Source of the DNA: an uncultured Clostridia bacterium
GTDB taxonomy: Bacteria; Bacillota; Clostridia; Christensenellales; Borkfalkiaceae
Assembly: GCA_944368065.1 (NCBI GenBank)
Contig: CALVWV010000005.1
Span: forward strand, 1-64,000
Reading direction: 5' to 3'
DNA length: 64,000 nucleotides
The notes below the pieces were generated by a model. The model saw only the letters and a program-made list of their open reading frames with translations. It made no database searches and was not told the DNA's origin. A program made the translations under genes and the position numbers. Below are positions 8,997 to 16,769 of this stretch, in pieces. Each line of letters begins with the position of its first letter. Position 1 is the stretch's first letter.

Positions 8997-9710
8997 GTGA
9001 TAAGGGTTGCTGTCGTCGACGACGAACAGGGCGCGTTGGAAAGGATGTCCGCGTGCCTTAAAAGATATTCCGAAGAAAACGGCGTTGAATTCAACGTTTC
9101 GTGCTTCAGCAGCTCCGTCGATTTTCTTGAAAAGTACAATGCCGGTTACGACATTGTATTCATGGACATACAGTTGCCGGATTACGACGGAATAGAAGTG
9201 ATGCGCAAGTTGCGCAAATCTGATAAAAGTACTATACTTATATATGTAACGAATATGGCAAATCTCGCCATACGCTGTTACGAAGTTGATGCGCTCGATT
9301 TTATAGTAAAGCCCGTCGAATATTTTTCATTTTCCATAAAGATGAACCGCGCGCTTAGGCGGCTTGAATGTACGAGGGAAGCCGAGGTGCGCGTAAAGAC
9401 GGACGATGGTTTTGTCAAACTTTTCACTTCCTCGATAAGGTATGTGGAAGTTTTCGGACATGTGGTGGTATATCACACAGACGCAGGCGATTTTAATACG
9501 CGCGGCACGCTCAAGGATATATAAAAATCGCTCAAAGAAAACGGTTTTGCCCGTTGCAACAATTGTTTTCTGGTAAATCTGAGATATGTTGTAAGAATGG
9601 TCGGCAACGAACTGTTTCTCCGCGACGAAAAGCAGGGCATTGCCATAAGCCGCACAAAAAAGAAAGAGTTTATGAAAGCTCTGGATGACTTTATAGGTAG
9701 TGGTAAATAA
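8997..9710 (+). pseudogene. LytTR response regulator interrupted by an in-frame stop
   Basis: AgrA/LytR-class regulator. The GTG start at 8997 has GAGGAGAAGG just upstream. The receiver is canonical: VVDDE acidic pocket, FMDIQLPDYDG phospho-acceptor Asp, and FIVKP lysine. The LytTR domain begins near residue 140 but a TAA at 9522-9524 stops it at codon 176. The same frame continues for 61 more codons with the expected LytTR ending (RCNNCFLVNLRYV, then ISRTKKKEF) to TAA at 9708. The intact product would be 237 aa, close to the 231 aa of the paralogue at 309. One base change (for example GAA or CAA to TAA) explains it. It sits directly before its likely kinase gene. Either a recent inactivation or a base-call error. 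Confidence 0.8.
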
Positions 9711-11082
9711 GCTGATGTTCTACGATTCGGAAAGCGCTTTGTTCTGGTACAGGGCAATATTTATGGGCGAACTGCTCATAAGCGAAATTCTGTTCACGTG
9801 GCGCCTTTCAAAAAGGAGGCGCTATATTCTGCGGCTTCTGATCGGCTGTGCCGCATGCATAGGTCTTTCTTTTGCCGTGCCCATTTTCAGCTATAATTCT
9901 TTTGTTACGTCAGGGCTGTTTTTCTTTCTGTTCTTTATTTCCGTCGTCATGTTCAGATACTTCTGTTACAAAGAATCGTGGCAGACAGTGCTATTTTATT
10001 GTGTGGCGGCGTTTGCCGTCCAGCATATAGCTTACGAACTGTACAACTTTATCGTCATAGCCAGCGATCTTAACAACGGACTTCCCGTCGAGGTTTACGG
10101 CGATAAATTTTTGGGTACTTACAACGCCATAATCGCGCTTGTACAGTTTGTCAGCTACTTTATCGTATATTGGGCGGCTTATATGCTGATAGGCAGAAGG
10201 GATATAGATTATTCGGATACAAAGTTCAGCTTTCCGATGTTCATGCTATCTTCATGCACGGTGGTAATATCTATAGGTTTCAACGCCGCAGTCACTTATT
10301 ACGCATATGAGCACGTGGACAGGTTTTATTTAAGTCTTTCCTGTCTGCTTATCATAACGTGCTGCATTCTTGCGCTGTACGCTCAGTTCGGTCTGCTGTT
10401 CCGCCGAAAAATAAAAAGGGAACTTGATTTCGTAAAAACCATGTGGCTGCAGGAAAAGAAGCAGTACCGCATGCTGAAGGAAAATATTGATTACATAAAC
10501 ATAAAATGTCACGACCTGCGTCATCAGATATCGAATATAGGTAAATTGCGTTCCCTTGACGAAAAATCCATACGTGAAATACAGAATGTCATCTCTATAT
10601 ACGATTCGTCATTGAAAACAGGTAACGAGGCGCTCGACGTCATGCTGATGGAAAAGACGCTTCTGTGCCGTCTGCACGGCATACGCATAACGTGCATAGC
10701 CGACGGCAAAGCGCTGTCTTTTATGGAAGATTCGGATATATATTCGCTGTTCGGCAACGCGCTCGACAATGCCGTTGAAGCGCTCAGACAGGTCGAGGAC
10801 GAGGAAAAGCGAGTGATAGGCCTGGATATGCGCAGGGTTGAAGGTTTTCTCACGGTGCGCATATACAACTATTGCCCCGTCAAGCTGGTATTTTACCGCG
10901 GTCTGCCCCAGACTTCCAACAACGACAAGTACAATCACGGTTTCGGACTTAAAAGCATGCGCATGATAGTTGAAAAATACGGCGGCAATTTCCGCGTTTC
11001 CCAGGACGGAGATACTTTCAATATAAATATAATTTTCCCTTGCGGCGAAGATAACGGGCAATCGGCGGAAGCGGAGGAATGA
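9700..11082 (+). CDS. AgrC/ComD-like sensor histidine kinase
   Basis: Membrane sensor kinase of 460 aa from the GTG at 9700, or 455 aa from ATG 9715; the latter avoids most of the overlap with the upstream gene. The N-terminal half (about 1-235) has six or so hydrophobic segments. A cytosolic part follows with the phospho-acceptor box CHDLRHQISNIG near residue 270 and a GHKL ATPase domain: N-box NALDNAVEAL, then GFGLKSMRMIVEKYGG. This family phosphorylates LytTR regulators and often senses peptides. It is translationally coupled to the broken regulator at 8997, so its partner may now be the product of the gene at 309. The gene ends 1 bp before the third GH3 gene, implying one operon. Confidence 0.85.
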   Translation: MVNKLMFYDSESALFWYRAIFMGELLISEILFTWRLSKRRRYILRLLIGCAACIGLSFAVPIFSYNSFVTSGLFFFLFFISVVMFRYFCYKESWQTVLFYCVAAFAVQHIAYELYNFIVIASDLNNGLPVEVYGDKFLGTYNAIIALVQFVSYFIVYWAAYMLIGRRDIDYSDTKFSFPMFMLSSCTVVISIGFNAAVTYYAYEHVDRFYLSLSCLLIITCCILALYAQFGLLFRRKIKRELDFVKTMWLQEKKQYRMLKENIDYINIKCHDLRHQISNIGKLRSLDEKSIREIQNVISIYDSSLKTGNEALDVMLMEKTLLCRLHGIRITCIADGKALSFMEDSDIYSLFGNALDNAVEALRQVEDEEKRVIGLDMRRVEGFLTVRIYNYCPVKLVFYRGLPQTSNNDKYNHGFGLKSMRMIVEKYGGNFRVSQDGDTFNINIIFPCGEDNGQSAEAEE

Positions 11083-11083
11083 T

Positions 11084-14059
11084 ATGCGCGGAAAAATCAG
11101 CAGAAATACGTTTATGCTTATAATAATTCCGTTTATGGTGCTTATAACAGTTGTGGCGGTGGTGATAAACGCGCTCGCGGCAGAGTGGAATTATATGATA
11201 AGCAAGTATTTCGGTCAGAGTACTTACCGCATAGAAGATGCGGAAAACGGCATTGCAGACAGCGAATACTATTCTTCTGATTTTGCTGACGAAAAGGAGC
11301 TTGAGGAACATTGCCGCAAAGTTGCTTACGATATAGAAGCGGAGGGCATGGTTCTTCTTGAAAACGATGTCTCCGAAGGACGCGGTCTGCCTCTTTCCGA
11401 CGGCGGAGACGGAAGGTTAAGCGTAAGTCTGTTTTCGGTGTCTTCTGTCGATTTTGTCTACGGCGGTTCGGGTTCGGGCTCGGTAAATTCATCGTCTGCC
11501 GTTGATTTTAAAACTGCGCTGGAAAGTGCGGGCGCAGAGGTTAATCCATACCTTTGGGATTTGTATCTCAATAAAAACAAAGCAGGGTACAAGCGCACCG
11601 TGCCTTTAAGGGGCGGCAGTACCTTTGCCGTAAACGAAGTTCCGTGGAGCGATGTAAAAGCGACGGCGCTGAGGACCTTTCCCGAATACGGCGATGCCGC
11701 GTTGGTAGTTCTCTCTCGTACAGGTTGCGAAGGCTCCGACCTCACCGCGCACGACTGTGCCGAAACGGAAAGCGTTTATGGTAACAGCGGAAATTATCTT
11801 GAACTCACGCGCGAAGAATACGATATGTTGCTTGCGCTCGACGAGCTCTCCGACAACATAATACTCATCGTCAATTCCAACAATCCCGTGGAACTGGGAT
11901 TTGTTGACGATTTCAAAAATATAAGGTCTGTACTCTGGACGGGCGGCGTAGGTCATGAGGGGCTGTATGCTGTTGCGGACGCACTTGCGGGAAAAATAAA
12001 TCCGTCTGGGAGGCTGGCAGATACTTACGCATGCGATGCGGGCGGTTCGCCCGCGGCAGTAAACTCCGGTTCCAATTTCTGGATTGAAAACTACCCCGAA
12101 GCAGAAAGTTATTGTGCCGAAGCCGACCAGTACATAGTTGAGCTCGAGGGTATATATGTCGGTTACCGCTATTATGAGACGCGCTACGAGGACGTTGTGC
12201 TCGGCAGAAGCGGTGTCGGAAATTTTGACTATGCGTCGGAGGTCGTTTATCCTTTCGGCTACGGTCTGTCTTACACGACTTTCGGGTATGACGGTTTTGC
12301 CGCAGAAAAGCAAGACGACGGTTTCAATGTAAGCATTACCGTTACAAATACGGGTGATGTGGCTGGCAAGGATGTCGTGCAGATATACGGTCAGGCGCCT
12401 TATACCGATTACGATATAGAAAACGGCGTAGAAAAATCATCTGTTGTGCTGCTCGGTTTTGCGAAGACTGGTGTATTAAGGCCGGGCAACAGCGAGACGG
12501 TGACCGTAAGGGTTGAAAAAAGTCAGTTTGCGTCATACGATTCGCGCGGCGCGGGAACGTATATTGCGGATGCGGGAGATTATTACATAGCATTCGGCAC
12601 AGACGCGCATTCCGCGCTCAATAATATTCTTGCATTCAAGGGTTGTACTGTAAGCGATGGCATGACTTCGGAAGGAAACGTTGGTTTTGTTTACAGTTTT
12701 AATCAGAGGAAGTTGGATGCAAAAACTTATTCACGCACCGAGGGCAATGCCGAAATAACAAATAAATTTGACGCAGCAGATATAACATATTATACGGACG
12801 GGCGCGATGCGGTATATCTTTCTCGCAGCGACTGGGAGGGCACGTGGCCGGAGCCTTTTGCCGATTACGAGAATAAGACTACGGGCGAAAAGTACAAAAA
12901 GTTTTCTCAGCAGTTCATATCTGATCTTGCTCCGCAATATACAGATGACGGGACTCCTTCATATTCTGAGCAGGCTTCGCAAACGCAACAAGACCTCAAT
13001 CTTGCTACGCTTATAAATATCGGGTACAAAAATGAAGCCTGGGAAGATTTTCTTGACAGGATTGACATTAAAGATATGTTTTTCATGGTCAGAACGGGCG
13101 GCTACGGCAATCCCGAAAATGAATTGCTGAATATTCCTGCAACTGTGGCAAAGGACGGACCGTCAGGCATTTCCGCCATGCTCATAGGAGGTTCAGGCGG
13201 AACGGCTTATCCCAATCAGGTGGTGGTGGCGTCTACGTGGAATATCGCCCTTGCCGAAGAAATGGGCATAGCGGTCGGCAATGAAGCGCTTTTTCTTGGC
13301 GTTCAGGGCTGGTATGCGCCTGCGCTGAACATTCACCGCACGGCTTTCGGCGGAAGAAATTTTGAGTATTATTCGGAAGACGGGTTGTTGTCGGGCAAAA
13401 TGGGCGCTGCTGTCGTGGCCGGCGCGCAGAGCAAAGGGCTGGTTTGTTATGTAAAGCACTTTGCACTCAACGATACCGAGGCGGTCACCGACCAGCCAAA
13501 CGGAATTTCAGGGTCAAAGGACGGAATAGCGACTTTTGCGTGCGAACAGGCAATACGCGAAATTTACCTAAAGCCGTTTGAATATGCGGTTAAGGAAGGC
13601 GGGGCGAAAGGCGTAATGAATGCTTTCAACCGCATAGGAACTGTATGGTGCGGCCATCATTCGGGGCTTCAGCGCGGCGTGCTTCGCGGCGAGTGGGGGT
13701 TTGAAGGTTGCATAATAACGGACAATGCGGGACTGAGAGATTATATGGAGATAAAGGCAGGACTTCAGGCGGGCACTGATCTTTGGATGAACGCAAATCC
13801 GAACGCTTTCATGCTTGACGACGATGAGTTTGACGATCAGCTTGTATCTTACATCCGCGAGGCCGCACATCATTCGCTGTACGTTATAGCAAACAGCGCG
13901 GCGATGAACGGGCTGTCAAGCGATACGCGCATAGTTTCTGTAATTCCGCCGTGGCAATGGTGGCTTATCGGTGCCGATATCGCAGTTCTGCTTTTGGATA
14001 TCTGCGGTATTGTTCTTGTAATCCTCAAGATAAAATGTAGTCGTTACGAGCAGGAATAA
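11084..14059 (+). CDS. Membrane-anchored GH3 glycosidase, swapped domain order (third copy)
   Basis: 991 aa, paralogue of the 5744 gene with the same plan: N-terminal membrane helix (about 8-30), normally C-terminal GH3 domain (VYGGSGSGS, YPFGYGLSYTTF), fibronectin-III-like region, barrel domain (GGRNFEYYSEDG, VKHFALNDTE), C-terminal membrane helix (about 960-985). Candidate acid/base Glu216 (GCEGSD) and nucleophile Asp880 (CIITDNA) are present; the loop reads CEGSD where the sister copies have GEG(I/F)D. It starts 1 bp after the kinase gene, so expression is tied to the signalling genes. Divergence among the three copies suggests different substrates rather than recent duplication. Confidence 0.85.
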   Translation: MRGKISRNTFMLIIIPFMVLITVVAVVINALAAEWNYMISKYFGQSTYRIEDAENGIADSEYYSSDFADEKELEEHCRKVAYDIEAEGMVLLENDVSEGRGLPLSDGGDGRLSVSLFSVSSVDFVYGGSGSGSVNSSSAVDFKTALESAGAEVNPYLWDLYLNKNKAGYKRTVPLRGGSTFAVNEVPWSDVKATALRTFPEYGDAALVVLSRTGCEGSDLTAHDCAETESVYGNSGNYLELTREEYDMLLALDELSDNIILIVNSNNPVELGFVDDFKNIRSVLWTGGVGHEGLYAVADALAGKINPSGRLADTYACDAGGSPAAVNSGSNFWIENYPEAESYCAEADQYIVELEGIYVGYRYYETRYEDVVLGRSGVGNFDYASEVVYPFGYGLSYTTFGYDGFAAEKQDDGFNVSITVTNTGDVAGKDVVQIYGQAPYTDYDIENGVEKSSVVLLGFAKTGVLRPGNSETVTVRVEKSQFASYDSRGAGTYIADAGDYYIAFGTDAHSALNNILAFKGCTVSDGMTSEGNVGFVYSFNQRKLDAKTYSRTEGNAEITNKFDAADITYYTDGRDAVYLSRSDWEGTWPEPFADYENKTTGEKYKKFSQQFISDLAPQYTDDGTPSYSEQASQTQQDLNLATLINIGYKNEAWEDFLDRIDIKDMFFMVRTGGYGNPENELLNIPATVAKDGPSGISAMLIGGSGGTAYPNQVVVASTWNIALAEEMGIAVGNEALFLGVQGWYAPALNIHRTAFGGRNFEYYSEDGLLSGKMGAAVVAGAQSKGLVCYVKHFALNDTEAVTDQPNGISGSKDGIATFACEQAIREIYLKPFEYAVKEGGAKGVMNAFNRIGTVWCGHHSGLQRGVLRGEWGFEGCIITDNAGLRDYMEIKAGLQAGTDLWMNANPNAFMLDDDEFDDQLVSYIREAAHHSLYVIANSAAMNGLSSDTRIVSVIPPWQWWLIGADIAVLLLDICGIVLVILKIKCSRYEQE

Positions 14060-14090
14060 TTATTAATAAAATAATTTGTTTTTACCTGGT

Positions 14091-14102
14091 TTAGACAACG
14101 AA
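14091..14102 (-). promoter_or_regulatory. Inverted third copy of the MarR-type repeat
   Basis: TTAGACAACGAA here is the exact reverse complement of TTCGTTGTCTAA at 14345-14356. It lies between the third GH3 gene and the terminator that follows it. It may be a third binding site of the MarR protein. Confidence 0.4.
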
Positions 14103-14115
14103 TTTTCTAATACTT

Positions 14116-14144
14116 GCAGCCGTAATGTTGCGGCTGCTTTTTTT
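14116..14144 (+). terminator. Intrinsic terminator after the third GH3 gene
   Basis: Stem GCAGCCG / CGGCTGC with an 8-nt loop and seven T. It closes the kinase-GH3 operon. The sequence from here to 14296 is AT-rich and holds no convincing gene. Confidence 0.85.
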
Positions 14145-14296
14145 GTGGTGACATTTGCAGAAAGTCGCAATTTTTCTTTTTCAGACGGCTTCAGAACACG
14201 GTTGTTCTTAAAGATAATATTTTTTCAGGCTGATTTTAACAAGTACGTTTTAAATTTTAACATCATCCCTGGCATATAAAAATTTTTTTCATTCGC

Positions 14297-14356
14297 TTGA
14301 CATTCCGCTTATCATTATTATAAAATATCTTCGTTATCTAACAGTTCGTTGTCTAA
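14297..14356 (+). promoter_or_regulatory. Promoter and tandem operator of the marR gene
   Basis: TTGACA at 14297-14302 and TATAAA at 14319-14324 form a promoter with a 16-bp spacer. Immediately downstream, TTCGTTATCTAA (14330) and TTCGTTGTCTAA (14345) form direct repeats 15 bp apart, each containing an imperfect palindrome GTT(A/G)TCTAAC. A repressor bound here would cover the transcription start. Autorepression by the MarR protein is inferred. Confidence 0.6.
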
Positions 14357-14406
14357 CTATTCTGACGGCGGCCGCGGTAATTTATTAAATTTCAGGGGCG
14401 TAAGCT

Positions 14407-14838
14407 TTGGAAAACAGAAGATTATTCGGTTTGATGTGGTATGTAAACAGGGAGATGGAGAGGCGCAACAGCGAAAATCTTTCCGCAGTAGGAATAACGG
14501 GCGCACAGCTTCAGACTCTCGTATTTGTTCACAGAAGCGCCGCAGGCGGCAAAAAGGTGTGCCAGAGGGATGTTGAACGCGAACTCAATTTAAGAGCGTC
14601 GTCCGTTTCCACGATGCTTGCAAATCTGACGTCGGGCGGATATATAACGCGCACGTTTGCAGAAGGCGACGCCCGCACGAAATTTATAGAACTTACGGAA
14701 AAGGGCGAAAAACTCTGCAAAAAAAACCGCGAACTGATGGATAAGTGCGACGCAATCATTCAGGACGCGCTTTCGGAGGAGGAGCAGGAGCAATTAAAAA
14801 CTCTGCTCATTAAAATTTTTAACCACATAAACGGCTGA
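14407..14838 (+). CDS. MarR-family transcription regulator
   Basis: Winged-helix regulator of 143 aa. MarR features: the N-terminal dimer helix, a recognition segment (LNLRASSVSTMLANLTSGGYI) and wing residues ending in RTKFIELTEKGEKL. The start is a TTG at 14407 preceded by a weak AGGGGC. Proteins of this class usually repress themselves and a neighbouring exporter and are released by a small ligand. The promoter carries repeats that fit this, and two ABC exporter genes follow on the same strand with 152 bp between. The inducing compound is unknown. Confidence 0.85.
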   Translation: MENRRLFGLMWYVNREMERRNSENLSAVGITGAQLQTLVFVHRSAAGGKKVCQRDVERELNLRASSVSTMLANLTSGGYITRTFAEGDARTKFIELTEKGEKLCKKNRELMDKCDAIIQDALSEEEQEQLKTLLIKIFNHING

Positions 14839-14865
14839 ATTTTGCGCCGGAATCAGGCGCGGCTT

Positions 14866-14917
14866 GCATATAAATCAGCGCAACGCTGCGCGACTTATGC
14901 ATATAAATCAGCGCAAC
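14866..14917 (+). repeat. Direct repeat between marR and the ABC genes
   Basis: A 19-bp string starting GCATATAAATCAG occurs at 14866-14884 and exactly again at 14899-14917, offset 33 bp. A degenerate third unit (CATATATAAATTCCCGCGCGG) follows. Function unknown; it lies in the marR-exporter leader. Confidence 0.7.
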
Positions 14918-14990
14918 TTTCATATATAAATTCCCGCGCGGTATCTGCGCGGCTTACATATATCAAAGGAGTAAATCAGGAGTTAATTGA

Positions 14991-16769
14991 ATGGTAAAAA
15001 CACTTTTAAAAAGCGTTAAGCAGTACAAAACCGTATCCATTCTTACGCCGCTCGTCATGATAGGCGAAGCCGCCATGGAAATCATAATTCCATTCCTCAT
15101 GGGCTTCCTTATAGACGAGATAACTGAAATGGCTGATACTCAGACATTCAGCATGAAGATTGTTTGGTACGGTCTTGCAATGATCGGCTGCGCGGCATTC
15201 GCGCTGTACTGCGGCATCATGGGCGGTCGTCTTGCGTCCAAGGCTTCTGCAGGTTTTGCGGCAAATCTGCGCTACGACATGTACGACAATATTCAGACGT
15301 ATTCTTTTGCGAATATAGATAACTTTTCCACCGCGAGCCTTATCACGCGTATCACCACCGATGTAAGCAACGTTCAGCTTGCCTTCCAGATGTGCATACG
15401 TATGCTTGTGCGCGCGCCCATACTTTTCATATTCGCAACTATTATGACGTTCGTCATATCGCCTACAATGGGCGGCGTGTTCATTGCGGCGGCAGTAGTG
15501 CTTGCAATCATAGTAGGCATAATTATGGTCAGGGTTGCAACGCCTTTCCGCATAATGTTCAAAAAGTACGATAACTTAAACCGCGTCGTTCAGGAAGACC
15601 TCACCGCGATAAGGGTTGTAAAATCATATGTGCGCGAAGAGCACGAAATGGATAAAATGCAGGCCGCAACCCAGGATGTTTACAACTATTCCGTAAAGGC
15701 CGAAAAGCTTCTCAATTATCTTATGCCCGTAGTGCAGTGCGTAATATACGTCGCAATGATACTTCTGCTTATAATGGGCGGCAACATGATAATAGACGGC
15801 ACCGGCCTTACGATGGGTAATCTTACATCCCTTCTGCAGTACATGACCCAGATACTCACGGCGGTAATGCTCGTTGCAATGTGCCTTCAGTACATATCTC
15901 TTTCCAAGGGCTCGATGGACCGAATCGCGGCTGTGCTCGAAGAAAAGACTACTCTTCCCAAGCCCAAGGCTCCCGTGTTCGAGGTTAAGGACGGCAGCAT
16001 AGATTTCGACGGCGTTTCGATGTCCTATCTCCAGAAAGCAGATGTTACAGTGCTTTCGGATATCAATCTGCACATAAAGTCGGGTGAAACGGTCGGCATA
16101 ATAGGCGCTACCGGTTCGGGCAAATCATCGCTCGTTTCTCTCATACCAAGGCTGTACGACGTAGCCGAAGGCTCTGTAAAAGTAGGCGGCGTAGATGTAA
16201 GGGAGTACAACCTCGATACGCTCCGTTCAAAGGTTGCGATGGTTCTGCAGAAGAACGTGCTTTTCTCCGGCTCTATAACCGAAAACCTTAAGTGGGGCGA
16301 CGAGAACGCCACTCAGGAAGAGATAGAGGAGGCGTGCCGTCAGGCGTGCGCCGACGAGTTCATACGCCAGCTGCCCGGCGGTTACGATTACGACTTGGGT
16401 CAGGGCGGCGTAAACGTTTCTGGCGGACAGAAGCAGAGACTGTGCATTGCGCGCGCGCTGCTCAGAAAGCCCAAGGTAATAATCTTCGACGACTCTACTT
16501 CGGCGGTAGACACCAAGACGGACGCAATGATAAGGCAGTCTCTCCGCACTCACGCGCCCGAGGTTACCAAAATAATAATCGCCCAGCGCATAGCTTCCGT
16601 CGAGGATGCGGACAGGATAGTAGTCCTTGACGAAGGTAAAATTACAGGCATAGGCACGCACGAAGAGTTGCTGAAAAACAACGCCATTTATCAGGAAGTA
16701 TATCTTTCCCAGGTAAAGGGCAAGGCAGACGAAGAAGACGGAGGTGAAGAAGATGGCGAAAAAGCTTAA
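14991..16769 (+). CDS. ABC exporter half-transporter, degenerate ATPase site
   Basis: 592 aa with six membrane helices (about 15-310) fused to an ATPase domain. Walker A is GATGSGKSS near residue 371, the signature is VSGGQKQR, and Walker B is VIIFDDSTSAVD near 497. The usual catalytic Glu after Walker B is Asp and the switch His is Gln (IIIAQRIASV). This is the pattern of the non-catalytic partner in heterodimeric exporters such as BmrC/BmrD or TM287/288. It overlaps the next gene by 17 bp, so the two halves are made together. MarR linkage suggests drug or metabolite export; the substrate is unknown. Confidence 0.9.
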   Translation: MVKTLLKSVKQYKTVSILTPLVMIGEAAMEIIIPFLMGFLIDEITEMADTQTFSMKIVWYGLAMIGCAAFALYCGIMGGRLASKASAGFAANLRYDMYDNIQTYSFANIDNFSTASLITRITTDVSNVQLAFQMCIRMLVRAPILFIFATIMTFVISPTMGGVFIAAAVVLAIIVGIIMVRVATPFRIMFKKYDNLNRVVQEDLTAIRVVKSYVREEHEMDKMQAATQDVYNYSVKAEKLLNYLMPVVQCVIYVAMILLLIMGGNMIIDGTGLTMGNLTSLLQYMTQILTAVMLVAMCLQYISLSKGSMDRIAAVLEEKTTLPKPKAPVFEVKDGSIDFDGVSMSYLQKADVTVLSDINLHIKSGETVGIIGATGSGKSSLVSLIPRLYDVAEGSVKVGGVDVREYNLDTLRSKVAMVLQKNVLFSGSITENLKWGDENATQEEIEEACRQACADEFIRQLPGGYDYDLGQGGVNVSGGQKQRLCIARALLRKPKVIIFDDSTSAVDTKTDAMIRQSLRTHAPEVTKIIIAQRIASVEDADRIVVLDEGKITGIGTHEELLKNNAIYQEVYLSQVKGKADEEDGGEEDGEKA

